Part shown: positions 46,560-55,701 of the stretch, piece by piece
Position numbering within the stretch: the stretch's first letter is position 1
Layout: each line of letters begins with the position of its first letter
Source: Spirulina major PCC 6313
GTDB taxonomy: Bacteria > Cyanobacteriota > Cyanobacteriia > Cyanobacteriales > Spirulinaceae
Assembly (NCBI RefSeq): GCF_001890765.1
Contig: NZ_KV878783.1
Location: 972,098 to 1,036,097 of the forward strand
Direction of reading: 5' to 3'
Length of the DNA stretch: 64,000 bases
Program-made: the position numbers and the translations under genes
The notes under the pieces: model-generated
Database searches by the model: none
What the model was told of the DNA's origin: nothing
The model's input: only the letters and a program-made list of their open reading frames with translations

Positions 46560-47330
46560 ATGGGACTTTTTGATCGCATTGGGCGAGTTGTCCGCGCTAA
46601 CCTCAACGATGTGGTTAGTAAGGCGGAAGATCCGGAGAAAATTCTAGAACAAGCGATCCTTGATATGCAGGAGGACTTGGTACAACTGCGGCAGGCTGTG
46701 GCGAAAGCGATCGCTGCCCAAAAGCGTACCGAGCAGCAATATAACAAAAATCAAACGGATGCCAACAGTTGGCAACAGCGGGCCCAATTAGCCCTATCCA
46801 AAGGGGATGAGGGCCTCGCCCGTGAAGCCCTCCAGCGCAAAAAAGGGAGTGGCGATACAGCAGCCCAGCTTAAACAGCAATTGGATGTTCAAGTCAATCA
46901 AGTCCAGACCTTGAAACGGAACTTGATTGCCCTCGAAAGCAAAATTTCTGAGGCCAAAACCAAGAAAGATATGCTCAAGGCACGGGTACAAGCGGCCAGG
47001 GCCAACGAACAACTGCAAAGTGCGGTGAGTTCGATGAATACGGGCAGTTCCATGGCGGCGTTTGAGCGGATGGAAGATAAGGTGCTCGAAATGGAGGCGC
47101 GATCGCAAGCCAGCTTTGAGCTAGGCGGGGCGGATCTAGAAAGCCAATTCGCCGCCCTCGAAAGTGGCAGCGACGTGGATGCAGAATTGTCCGCCATGAA
47201 AGCCCAATTGAGCGGTGCTGCACCCGATCAAGGCGCACTCCCCCCCTCGGACACCCCGAAGGCAAACCCGACAACGGCTCCCATTGATGCGGAACTCGAA
47301 GAACTGCGCCGCCAAATGGATCAACTCTGA
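46560..47330 (+). CDS. vipp1: Vipp1/IM30 (PspA family) membrane-remodelling protein
   Basis: ESCRT-III-like protein that builds and protects thylakoid membranes. 256 residues begin MGLFDRIGRVVRANLNDVVS (amphipathic helix 0), followed by the long PspA coiled coil (to about 215). A C-terminal extension with a final helix (DAELEELRRQMDQL) separates Vipp1 from plain PspA. Monocistronic; it diverges from psaM. Confidence 0.92.
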   Translation: MGLFDRIGRVVRANLNDVVSKAEDPEKILEQAILDMQEDLVQLRQAVAKAIAAQKRTEQQYNKNQTDANSWQQRAQLALSKGDEGLAREALQRKKGSGDTAAQLKQQLDVQVNQVQTLKRNLIALESKISEAKTKKDMLKARVQAARANEQLQSAVSSMNTGSSMAAFERMEDKVLEMEARSQASFELGGADLESQFAALESGSDVDAELSAMKAQLSGAAPDQGALPPSDTPKANPTTAPIDAELEELRRQMDQL

Positions 47331-47522
47331 ACCTGGCCGCTATCCCATCCGCTGCCGGAAACGCTAAAGCATAGGGATGTACACCCCTGTACACCCCTGT
47401 GCCTCGATCATCGGAAATCGCCATCGCACCACGGTTAAATTTGGCGAAGACCGTTTCGAGGACAGCTTAAGGCGGTGAAAGGCTAGATCCGTGGGCATTG
47501 CCCGCCCTTGGAGAGCGTCTTT

Positions 47523-48653
47523 CTAAAACGGGTAAAGATCAACGATTTGATCCTCAACGATCGCATAACCCCATTCGGGATGTTGGTTAATCTGACGCTT
47601 GATCAGGTTGCGGCCGAGTTTGGTGTTATAGGCCTTTTGAAGGAGGTCAAGGCGAGGGGCTTGGGCGGGGACGGGTTCAGGAGTGGAAGCGTTGGGAAGG
47701 GCGGTCGGGGTTTGGAGTTGGTTGAGTTTGGCCATGACCTCGGTTTTGGTGATGGCAGGGCGATCGCTGAAGGCTGGGGGTAAATAAGGGGTGGCAACGC
47801 CGCGCTGCTGGGCTTGGAGGGCTTCACGGGCGAGGCGATCGCATTTGCGCAAAAACCCATCCCAAAGATCCTGGGCCAAGGTGGGATTCCGCAGATCCGC
47901 CCGCGCCCGTGCCACGGCGGCTTCAATGGGTTCGCCCTTGTGACAGTAATATTGCACCCGCTCCTCTTCAAAGGCGGGATAGGCCACACCGGGCTGAATT
48001 TCCCAATCCCGCTGCACCTGTTGACTCGATCCCAAGGGTTGGCCCTGACTGAACTCCTCCCAAAACGGCGACCACATCCCTTTTGTGATGCCGTCGATCA
48101 CCCAAAATTGACTGCGTTCAGGATTGCGATCGCCCCGCGCCACAAAGTAATCAAAGACGGCTTTTTGAAAGGCGGCGAGTTCTTGCTGAGATTGCCACGG
48201 GCCGGAAAATTGGTACTGCGGGGCAACGGGGGGCGCGGGGCGGGGGGGCGGTGTGAAAAAGGGATCAGCAGCGGGAGGTGCGATCGCCACCGGGGTTAGA
48301 TCGCCCAGGGTGGTTAAGGCGGTAAGGATGGGCGTGAGATTGAGTTGAAGTTCGCGCTGCTGGTCAGGGCGGAGGCGTTCGGCGAGGATGCCGCGCTGCT
48401 TTAACTGACGGCAGGCCTGTTGATAGTCGTCATGATTCAGACCCGTAACCCGTTGAATCGCGTCAAACTCCGGCGCAAACCAAGCGTCCGGGGTGGTGTG
48501 GCTGTGCCAATGGTGAACCAAAATCGCAGCGGCAACGCCCCCGGTGACAGGAACGAGGTGGGGAAAGTAAACCGCAGCAGGGCCAAATTGAGGCGGGGTC
48601 GGGGTCATCAGATCGGTAAATGGCAGTTTTTTCAATCTAGCATCAGAGGTCAT
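47523..48653 (-). CDS. Conserved protein of unknown function
   Basis: 376 residues from the ATG at 48653 (MTSDARLKK); the open frame extends to 48734 but that part lacks character. The first 110 residues contain a possible winged-helix segment (TGLNHDDYQQACRQLKQRG), then a Pro-rich linker (about 145-170) and a helical C-terminal domain with aromatic-rich stretches. No signal peptide or membrane helix. DNA binding is a guess from the helix pattern. It is divergent from the restriction-controller gene. Confidence 0.72.
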   Translation of the reverse strand: MTSDARLKKLPFTDLMTPTPPQFGPAAVYFPHLVPVTGGVAAAILVHHWHSHTTPDAWFAPEFDAIQRVTGLNHDDYQQACRQLKQRGILAERLRPDQQRELQLNLTPILTALTTLGDLTPVAIAPPAADPFFTPPPRPAPPVAPQYQFSGPWQSQQELAAFQKAVFDYFVARGDRNPERSQFWVIDGITKGMWSPFWEEFSQGQPLGSSQQVQRDWEIQPGVAYPAFEEERVQYYCHKGEPIEAAVARARADLRNPTLAQDLWDGFLRKCDRLAREALQAQQRGVATPYLPPAFSDRPAITKTEVMAKLNQLQTPTALPNASTPEPVPAQAPRLDLLQKAYNTKLGRNLIKRQINQHPEWGYAIVEDQIVDLYPF

Positions 48654-48754
48654 GAACGTTATTTCAGTCAAATGCGTAAGCAGAGAGATTGTCCAGAAGT
48701 ACGAGAACTCAATAAACCTTACGTGAATTTTCAAAGTAATTCATCGAAAAGCGA

Positions 48755-48785
48755 TACTTATCGTCCGTGGAATGATAGTCACCAT
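48755..48785 (+). promoter_or_regulatory. C-box operator of the restriction-modification system
   Basis: ACTTATCGTCCGTGG (48756-48770) followed by ATGATAGTCACCAT (48772-48785) matches, from memory, the tandem operator bound by controller proteins such as C.Esp1396I and C.PvuII (ACTTATAGTCCGTG, then TTATAGTC). The two half-operators lie 18 bases before the controller ATG, the expected spacing for activation at low and repression at high controller levels. Confidence 0.78.
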
Positions 48786-48803
48786 CAGACTAAACTCCAC
48801 ACC

Positions 48804-49022
48804 ATGAAACGACATCCCTTACTTACTGGCTTAGGTCAACGCATTCGCGAATACCGAAAAGCTCGTGGCCTTTCCCAGGAAGCGTTTGCCGCTGAATGTG
48901 GATTGGATCGCACCTATATCGGTGGAATTGAGCGAGGAGAGCGAAACGTTGCAATTCTCAATTTAGCGGTCATTGCTCAAGGTTTAGAGATATCAATGTC
49001 CGAACTACTCTCCGACTTATAG
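48804..49022 (+). CDS. Restriction-modification controller protein (C protein)
   Basis: 72-residue helix-turn-helix protein of the XRE/C-protein family: GLGQRIREYRKARGLSQEAF then AAECGLDRTYIGGIERGERN. It times endonuclease expression so that methylation occurs first. The ATG at 48804 is set by the family's N-terminus and the C-box 18 bases upstream; the frame open back to 48420 is antisense to the neighbouring gene. The endonuclease gene starts 4 bases after its stop, so they share a transcript. Confidence 0.9.
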   Translation: MKRHPLLTGLGQRIREYRKARGLSQEAFAAECGLDRTYIGGIERGERNVAILNLAVIAQGLEISMSELLSDL

Positions 49023-49025
49023 TCT

Positions 49026-49625
49026 ATGCAAATTACCGAAACCATTGATGTCATTTGCCGTGGGGATGCTGATCAAAATCCCATCTGGCAGCAAGCTTGT
49101 GTTGATGTGGCACAAGCCATTTCCGTTATTGACTGGCCTCATGGCACAGGAACGTTTAAGCTCAATCCAGGTACAAAGCCCCATGCCAATGGTGTGATGC
49201 CCATCAAAACTCCTGGCATCAACAGGCTCAAAACCCTCGGCTGGCAAACTGAGCGTTTACCCAAAGAACTTGCAGGGATCAAGATGGGCAACCTAGATGC
49301 CATCCTCGAAACCCAAACGGGTATGGTGGGTTTTGAATGGGAAACGGGCAATATTTCATCGAGCCACCGGGCAGCCAACAAGATTATTCATGCACTACTC
49401 ACAGGAGGATTGTTGGGTGGCATCTTGGTTGTTCCTGCCCAATCGATGCGCCGTTATCTCACCGATCGCGTTGGCAATATTACCGAACTTCGTGCCTACT
49501 TCCCCGTTTGGTCAGCGGTGCAACTTGAAACAGGGGTTTTTCGAGTGATCGCCGTGGCACAGGATGAATTGGACGATACTGTGCCCCTCATTCCCAAAGG
49601 AAAAGATGGCATGGCTGCCCGTTAA
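49026..49625 (+). CDS. Putative type II restriction endonuclease
   Basis: 199 residues. A PD-(D/E)xK-type site is visible as GNLDAILETQTGMVGFEWE: an Asp, then Glu-x-Glu in place of Glu-x-Lys. That variant and the following TGNISSSHRAANK are reminiscent of the BamHI/BglII group. The gene follows the controller and converges with the methyltransferase, overlapping its stop by 4 bases, and this context is the main support. The recognition sequence cannot be read from the protein. Confidence 0.8.
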   Translation: MQITETIDVICRGDADQNPIWQQACVDVAQAISVIDWPHGTGTFKLNPGTKPHANGVMPIKTPGINRLKTLGWQTERLPKELAGIKMGNLDAILETQTGMVGFEWETGNISSSHRAANKIIHALLTGGLLGGILVVPAQSMRRYLTDRVGNITELRAYFPVWSAVQLETGVFRVIAVAQDELDDTVPLIPKGKDGMAAR

Positions 49626-50521
49626 TGGGGTTGATCATCAACAGTATCGGTATTGACATGGTGATCGATGTCTCCTACCGTTAACCGCTCAATAATGACA
49701 TCACAGTTCTCGATTTCAATACCAATCCAGTGACGATGCTTCTGTTCACAAACGGCAAAGGTTGTTCCGGCTCCCCCGAAAGGATCAAGCACTACATCAC
49801 CAGGAACCGTTGAAATTTCAACCACGCGATCCAGTAGCTTCGTTGAAAGTTGATTTGTTTTCCGCTTCTTGCTTTTAAATTTCCAATGGCGCACTGGGGG
49901 AATATCTGTCCAAACATCTGGGAGATTGACACCCTTAGGATTCATGGCTCGACGATGCCCCCCATAATCTTTGATGTCGCCCCCACAATGACGACATGTT
50001 GCGATCGGGGTGCGGATTTTCCGAAAGGTTTTCGGTTTATCACCCTTGCTGTAATACAGCAAACTATAGTGGGATGGGTACAGTCTGCCTCGAATAGGCA
50101 TACAGGTTTTCGCATCAACCGCGATCCAATGGCGAAATGTGAAACCCAACTCTATGAGATAGGAACCCAATAAGACATTCCATTTCGGTAGGTTGTAGAC
50201 AAATAAAGAACCCCCTGGACAAAGGACACGCTCACATTCAGAAAGCCACGAGTGCATCCACTCGATATACTCAGTCTCTTGTCGCTGGTCGTTCACCCTA
50301 CTTCCATAACGCTTACCCAGGTTAAACGGTGGATCAGCAAACACCATATCGATTGTGTCGCTGGCAATATATTTCAGTAGCTCCAGACAATTACCCTGTA
50401 GTAAGACACCTTGTTCAGTCCTTAAAATTGGTTCCGGACAATCCGTTCCTAGAATTCCTTGTGGAATCCATGGGGTGGGACTGATGTCTAATCTTTGCTG
50501 CTGATAGAGAATTTCAGGCAT
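49622..50521 (-). CDS. Type II DNA methyltransferase (N4-cytosine/N6-adenine, beta class)
   Basis: 299 residues. The catalytic motif VFADPPFNLG comes first (near residue 62) and the SAM-binding motif VLDPFGGAGTTFAV near the C-terminus, the order of beta-class amino-methyltransferases. A CRHCGGD segment in the middle could bind metal. It is the protective partner of the endonuclease encoded convergently. The target base, cytosine or adenine, is undecided. Confidence 0.92.
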   Translation of the reverse strand: MPEILYQQQRLDISPTPWIPQGILGTDCPEPILRTEQGVLLQGNCLELLKYIASDTIDMVFADPPFNLGKRYGSRVNDQRQETEYIEWMHSWLSECERVLCPGGSLFVYNLPKWNVLLGSYLIELGFTFRHWIAVDAKTCMPIRGRLYPSHYSLLYYSKGDKPKTFRKIRTPIATCRHCGGDIKDYGGHRRAMNPKGVNLPDVWTDIPPVRHWKFKSKKRKTNQLSTKLLDRVVEISTVPGDVVLDPFGGAGTTFAVCEQKHRHWIGIEIENCDVIIERLTVGDIDHHVNTDTVDDQPH

Positions 50522-50607
50522 TGGCTAGCATGTGATGACTATGTGCATCATAGTTTATTCTTGGGTAGTCAACCAAATGTACTGTGTTTGTTCCATCAAG
50601 CTACCTT

Positions 50608-51000
50608 GTGGACACTCCCCGGCCTAAAGGGACGGGGATTCTTGGCTCACCGAGTCCACTTACCTAGGATTCCTTGCGAAGTCCTACATAGAGGTGGTTC
50701 TCTCCCCAAGCGTTACTTTCGGTGTGCCCCACCGTAGTTGGATTGCTCCAAAGTTTGTTTGGATGGGCAGCAATATTTGCCAAAAACTATTCGTCTAGTG
50801 CCTGTGAATCTTTTACCTACTTGCAGGGAGGCCTAGAACAATGAAGTAGAACCCCATAGATTCAATTGCCAAGGTTCAGTCGCTACGGGTTAGGTAGCAT
50901 CGGGTTTTTAAAGCGGTTGATTACCCGATCCGCTACGCTAATCGTACACAATAAAAAGCTGTCCTGGAAGGACGGGGCTTTAGACCCATGAATTTTGGTA
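50608..51000 (-). mobile_element. Decayed IS200/IS605-like element
   Basis: A right-end-like hairpin, CCCCGGCC-TAAA-GGGACGGGG (50617-50637) next to GTGGACA, and a left-end-like hairpin, GTCCTGGAAGGAC (50961-50973) followed by GGGGCTTTAGACCC, bound about 390 bases. Both shapes are common at the ends of cyanobacterial IS200/IS605 elements. No transposase frame is left. The remainder of the 570-base gap after the methyltransferase gene shows no gene. Confidence 0.5.
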
Positions 51001-51090
51001 AAATCTGCTGTCGATACTGCCCAAAGTGCCTTGGGCATTGTGGGTGGAGTGGTTACGCTCACTGGTTATTATTGGCTGGGATGAGCATGG

Positions 51091-51918
51091 TTATGGGGGC
51101 AGATCTTGCCAGCGATCGCGCACCCGTTGCCAAATCCGGGGCAGGTCAGTGAAGCGGGGCGCGAGGTGGCGGCTGTAGGTGAGGCAATAGCGCAGGAGGC
51201 GGCGGCGATCGGGGCAAAAGTAGCGGTTAAAGGCGATGCTGGCATAAAGGCGACTGGTGTACATGCCACGGGGGCGGCGGGTGATCGTGAGGCGATCGGC
51301 GTAATGTTCCACATAGGCAGCGGGGATACAGCGACTTTTGAAGCCGTGACGGTAGAGGTACGCGCCAAATTCGAGGAAGCTTTCGCCGTAGCTGTTGAAG
51401 TCGTCCACCATCCGTAGGCCGCGATCAAACACGGTGCGCGGGTAGATCGTTGAGCCGTCGGCAATGCCCCAATTGTCATCGGGGTTCGTGATCCGCAGCC
51501 CCACCCCGGATGGACAGAGTTGATTGGCGCGATCGCTGTGGTAATAAAATTCACCGTCTACATAGCTCCGTTCCCCCGTCGTCCAAATCGCATCGGGATC
51601 ACTGCGGATTGCCTGCCAACATTGGTCGAGGTGGCCCGGTGGGAGACAGTGATCATCGTCCATGGTGCGGATGTGGGTGCTGGTGCAGGCGAGGGCGGTG
51701 TGGTTGCGGTTGGCGTAGAGGCCGCGTTGGGGGCCGGGGATGTAGCGACAGTGCCAACGCTGGGCGATCGCTCGCACGGCACGGCGATCGCTCCCCTCGG
51801 AATCATCAGAAATCACAATTTCATCGGGTTGGACGGACTGCGATCGCACCGAGGCGAGACAGCGTTCAAGGCTGGCGGGGCGATTCCGGGTCAGGAGGGC
51901 AATACTGAGGGACAACAT
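51091..51918 (-). CDS. Family 2 glycosyltransferase
   Basis: 275 residues with a GT-A fold: LSIALLTRNRPASLERCL opens the nucleotide-binding domain, EIVISDDSEGSD carries the first acidic motif and HIRTMDDDHCLPPGHL the DxD-type metal site. C-terminal region without membrane helices. It follows the GT4 gene by 4 bases. Probably adds a sugar to a surface glycan. Confidence 0.88.
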   Translation of the reverse strand: MLSLSIALLTRNRPASLERCLASVRSQSVQPDEIVISDDSEGSDRRAVRAIAQRWHCRYIPGPQRGLYANRNHTALACTSTHIRTMDDDHCLPPGHLDQCWQAIRSDPDAIWTTGERSYVDGEFYYHSDRANQLCPSGVGLRITNPDDNWGIADGSTIYPRTVFDRGLRMVDDFNSYGESFLEFGAYLYRHGFKSRCIPAAYVEHYADRLTITRRPRGMYTSRLYASIAFNRYFCPDRRRLLRYCLTYSRHLAPRFTDLPRIWQRVRDRWQDLPP

Positions 51919-51922
51919 AGGG

Positions 51923-53104
51923 TTAAGGATTCAAGGCAGCAAGGGCGGCACGATAGGCGGTCAGGGTATCGGCGGCGATCCGTTCCCAGGCAAAGTCTGC
52001 CGCGACGGTGTGGCACCGGTGGGCGAGGGTGCGGTAGTCATCTGGGGCGAGGTTGAGGATGGCGAGGAGTTGGGCGGCGAGGGCGATCGCATCCCCCACG
52101 GGCACGAGCAGAGCCGGATCAACAGGATTCAGCATCGTTTGCGGCCCCGGAATATCGTAGGCCACGGTGGGAATTCCCGCCGCCAATTTTTCCAACACCG
52201 CAAACCCAAACCCTTCGATATAGCTGGGAAACGCGCCCACGGTGGTGGTGATAAGGAGGTGAGGCAGATCCTCGCTATCGTAATTAGGGATCACCTCCAA
52301 CCAATCGCCATCGGGCAGTGCCAAATCTCGCAACACCACGGAACGGGGCGATCGCGTCCCCAAAAAGCGAAACCGCACCTCAGGCCGGACGGCATGAACC
52401 TGCCGGATAATCGTTCCCCAATCTTGGGAGCCTTTGCGATCGCACCACGTACCGATCAACGTCACCACCGGCCGCCCTAATCGCTGGGCTGGATCACGTA
52501 AGACCGTCCCCAAGGCCTGCCGCCGCGCCGCCGACAGGCCGAAGGGAAACACCCGGCATTTCTGCCCCAGGTGCAAGGTCTGCTCAAGGTAGTATTGCTC
52601 GGCAGGATTGGGGAGATTGATCAGATCCGCCTGGCGAAAACTGGTCAAACAGCGGCGCACCTCATGGCGATCGCGCCAGGCCAACAACCACCGCACGATC
52701 CACCCCTGCCAAGAGCGCGGCTTAGGCCCCTGCCGTCCCCGTTGATGTTCAAAGGCATGGTAAAGGGGATACATCCCCACCGATCGCGCCACCAGCAGCC
52801 CCGTGATGCCCAATTCCCGTTTGGTAAAGGGTAAATTGCCCTGATGCGCATCAATCACATCAAAGCGATCGCCCTGTTGTCGCACATATTGCCGCGCTTT
52901 TTTGGAAAAATGGGGCCGCGTCAGGGTTGCCCAGAGGGAATGGGACAGGTTGGGAAAGGCCGCGTTGAGGTCGAACACCTCCACGGTATGGCCCCCACTG
53001 CGCCACAATTCCGCCAATTCCAACTGCACCCGCGATCCCCCAAAATCCCGCTGCAACGGCATATGCAACAGGATGAGAATGCGGAGCGATCGCGCCTCAG
53101 TCAT
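51923..53104 (-). CDS. Family 4 glycosyltransferase
   Basis: 393 residues from the ATG at 53104 (MTEARSLRILILLH), chosen because the longer frame would overlap the upstream lipoprotein gene. GT-B architecture: FGGSRVQLELAELWRSGGH in the N-terminal half, TLIGTWCDRKGSQDW at the hinge, and the retaining-type EGFGFAVLEKLAAGIPTVAYD motif. Middle gene of a three-gene set with a GT2 and a sugar-binding lipoprotein. Confidence 0.88.
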   Translation of the reverse strand: MTEARSLRILILLHMPLQRDFGGSRVQLELAELWRSGGHTVEVFDLNAAFPNLSHSLWATLTRPHFSKKARQYVRQQGDRFDVIDAHQGNLPFTKRELGITGLLVARSVGMYPLYHAFEHQRGRQGPKPRSWQGWIVRWLLAWRDRHEVRRCLTSFRQADLINLPNPAEQYYLEQTLHLGQKCRVFPFGLSAARRQALGTVLRDPAQRLGRPVVTLIGTWCDRKGSQDWGTIIRQVHAVRPEVRFRFLGTRSPRSVVLRDLALPDGDWLEVIPNYDSEDLPHLLITTTVGAFPSYIEGFGFAVLEKLAAGIPTVAYDIPGPQTMLNPVDPALLVPVGDAIALAAQLLAILNLAPDDYRTLAHRCHTVAADFAWERIAADTLTAYRAALAALNP

Positions 53105-53129
53105 CGGGTCTCTCCTGGGTGCGATCGCC

Positions 53130-54404
53130 TCATCCGGCATTGAACTGCGCCGCCGCATCCTGCACCGCCGCCTCAACGGTTTTTTGTCCCAACATCGCCC
53201 CCTGAAGGTTTTCATAGATTGCCTTCTGCAACAGATTCAGCTTCTCCATCGGTGGAATCAGCACCTCCGCATCGGCCAACTGTTCTGCGCCCACCGTCAC
53301 CGCTATTTCTACAGGGGTAGGGTCGGGTTTCCCTTTTAAAAAGGCAATATATTTCTGCAACGCCTCCTGGGTCGAAGGCAGCACCTTCGCCGCCTGAGCA
53401 AAGGCCAATTGATTGTCGCTATTGGTGACAAACAGGGCAAACTGCACCGCCGCTTCCGGGCGATCGCTATTCCGAGGGATCACCAAATTCATCACCGCCA
53501 CATTCTTTTTCCCCGTTTCTCCCGTAATCTGCGGAGCCGCCGCCGACACCTGCGCCACCTCCGGCGCATTGGTTGCGATCGCCCCTAAAAACTGTGCCGA
53601 TGTAGCCAATACAGCCGTCTCCCCCGCCTGATAGAGATCGATCGCATAGCGATGGCCCTGGGTCAGCACCTCCGGCGGCAACAAGTCCTGCGCATACAAA
53701 TCCACCCAATATTGAAACGCCGCCCGCCCCGCTGGCGTATCAAACGCCGCCTGGCCCGACTCATCCACCAACGTCACCCCCATCTTCACAAAGGATTCCA
53801 GCACTTCCCCCGAATCCTCCGGCACAAAGGTGACAAAAAACGCATATTTTCCCGTCTTCTCCTTCACCGCTTGGGCGACCGTCGCCAACTCTTCATAGGT
53901 CGCCGGCGGCTCCTCAATCCCCGCCGCCGCCAAAAGCTCCTGGTTATACACCGTGATTTGCGTCGTCAAATACCACGGCACACCGAAACTTTCCCCCCCC
54001 AGCATTCCCGCCTCCCAAATCTTCGGCAAATACGCGCCGCGATCGTCGGGAGTCACCGCCCCATTCAAATCTAACCAAGCATTACGGGTCGCCAACTGCG
54101 AGGCAAACTTCGGGTTTAAATTCACCACATCCGGGGCCGTCTGAGCCGACACCGCCGTTAAAATTTTCGTTTCCATCGCGTTCCAGGGCACATCTTCCCA
54201 ACGCACCGGATTTTCAGGATTGTCCGCCTCAAAGGTTTCGATCACCCCGGTTACATACTCGGTGAATTCAGGTTTGAGTTGCATTGTCCAAAACTCAAGG
54301 GCATCCTCTTGGGGGGCCTGAGCACCACAACTCGTCAACCAACTCAAACACAGCCCAATCAAGGCAAAGCAGAGAATCCGAACCGGCGAGGAACGCTGAA
54401 GCAT
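53130..54404 (-). CDS. Sugar ABC transporter substrate-binding lipoprotein
   Basis: 424 residues. A signal peptide ends in the lipobox LTSC (Cys26). The mature part is a family 1 extracellular binding protein with EFWTMQLKPEF, NPENPVRWEDVPW and AVMNLVIPRNSDRPEAAVQF. No permease or ATPase genes accompany it here, so its transporter is elsewhere. It is first in a minus-strand run with two glycosyltransferases, 25 bases before the GT4 start. Confidence 0.9.
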   Translation of the reverse strand: MLQRSSPVRILCFALIGLCLSWLTSCGAQAPQEDALEFWTMQLKPEFTEYVTGVIETFEADNPENPVRWEDVPWNAMETKILTAVSAQTAPDVVNLNPKFASQLATRNAWLDLNGAVTPDDRGAYLPKIWEAGMLGGESFGVPWYLTTQITVYNQELLAAAGIEEPPATYEELATVAQAVKEKTGKYAFFVTFVPEDSGEVLESFVKMGVTLVDESGQAAFDTPAGRAAFQYWVDLYAQDLLPPEVLTQGHRYAIDLYQAGETAVLATSAQFLGAIATNAPEVAQVSAAAPQITGETGKKNVAVMNLVIPRNSDRPEAAVQFALFVTNSDNQLAFAQAAKVLPSTQEALQKYIAFLKGKPDPTPVEIAVTVGAEQLADAEVLIPPMEKLNLLQKAIYENLQGAMLGQKTVEAAVQDAAAQFNAG

Positions 54405-54596
54405 AGGGAGTCAAAAGAAAACAGATTTTCGAGATTCCACTATACCCTACCCGCTTCTGGCTTCACCTTAATTCTCTTCGCTGCTGAAAATTCTTTCCAG
54501 TCTGAACATCCTGGGTTAAATTTGGGTAGCATCTAAACTAAGTATTAACCTCAGGACTCACCATCCTCTGCCAATCCCCCTGGATAAAAAACCCCC

Positions 54597-55700
54597 ATGT
54601 TTGATTCCGTCAAGAACTTATTTGCCAAAAAAGGGCAAGGTATTGGTCTAGAAATTGCGGCTGAGCGGATTAATATCGTTCAACTCCGCAAGCAGGGACA
54701 AACCTACAAGTTAACCACCTTTATCACGGAAGAAGTGCCAGAGGGCATCATTGAAGAGGGGCGTATTCTCGACACTCCGGCTTTGGCGGAGTTGATTCGC
54801 GAGACCCTCGACAAAAACAATATTAAGGCGAAGAAAATTGCCACGGCTGTACCGATGCGGGAGGCGATTATTCGGTTGATTCCGATTCCCTCAGAACTCG
54901 ATGACCAGGAACTGAAAGACATGGTGCTCAACCATGAAGCCGGGTTGTATCTGCCCTATCCCCGCGAAGAAGTGGATTTGGATTATCAAAAGCTGGGCTT
55001 TTTCGAGGATGAAGATGGGATCGAAAAGGTGCAGGTGTTGTTGGTGGCGACGCGGCGCGAGGTGACGGATATGTATCTGGAGACCTTTGAGCAGGCGGAA
55101 CTGGAGATTGATGTGTTGGAAATTAACAGTTTTGCCCTGATCCGCACGATTCGGGAGCAGTTGCGGGCGTTTGGCCCCCAAGAGGCGGTGGTCTTGGTGG
55201 ATATTGAGTTTGAGAGTACGGAGATCGCGATTATTGTGGACGGTGTGCCGCAGTTTTCGCGGACGGTTCCGATTGGGACGTTTCAGTTGCAAAATGCCCT
55301 GTCGCGGGCGATGAATTTGCCGACGAAGCGGGATACGGAGATGCTCCAGGGCATGACGATTCCGAATACGCCAGTGGATGGGTTGCGGACGGGGGCGACG
55401 GGGATTAATCCGGGGATGGCGGCGTTGTTGCGGGTGTTGGGGGAGTTGACCGATGAGTTGCGGCGATCGATTGATTTTTATTTGAATCAGAGTATGGATT
55501 ATGAGGTGGCGCAGTTGTTGTTAGCGGGCCCGGGTGGGGGTATTGGTCAGTTGGATGAGTTTTTTACGAATCGGCTCAGTTTGCCGACGGAACAAATTGA
55601 TCCGGTGGCTGCGTTATCGTTGGAGACGGATGAAGAGTTTTCCGATGCGATGCGGCCGGGGCTGGGCGTTGCGTTGGGCTTAGGGTTACGGGAGGTGTGA
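54597..55700 (+). CDS. pilM: Type IV pilus assembly protein PilM
   Basis: Cytosolic actin-like ATPase that binds the N-terminus of PilN. 367 residues: FDSVKNLFAKKGQGIGLEIA opens the SHS2/FtsA-like fold, followed by VVLVDIEFESTEIAIIVDG (phosphate 1-like) and LLLAGPGGGIGQLDEFF (adenosine motif). First gene of pilMNOQ; needed for twitching motility and DNA uptake in cyanobacteria. Confidence 0.95.
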   Translation: MFDSVKNLFAKKGQGIGLEIAAERINIVQLRKQGQTYKLTTFITEEVPEGIIEEGRILDTPALAELIRETLDKNNIKAKKIATAVPMREAIIRLIPIPSELDDQELKDMVLNHEAGLYLPYPREEVDLDYQKLGFFEDEDGIEKVQVLLVATRREVTDMYLETFEQAELEIDVLEINSFALIRTIREQLRAFGPQEAVVLVDIEFESTEIAIIVDGVPQFSRTVPIGTFQLQNALSRAMNLPTKRDTEMLQGMTIPNTPVDGLRTGATGINPGMAALLRVLGELTDELRRSIDFYLNQSMDYEVAQLLLAGPGGGIGQLDEFFTNRLSLPTEQIDPVAALSLETDEEFSDAMRPGLGVALGLGLREV

Positions 55701-55701
55701 A

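Noticed and set aside
48420-48803. N-terminal extension of the restriction controller
   Set aside because: It is antisense to the neighbouring gene and runs through the C-box; the 72-residue form is the family's usual length.
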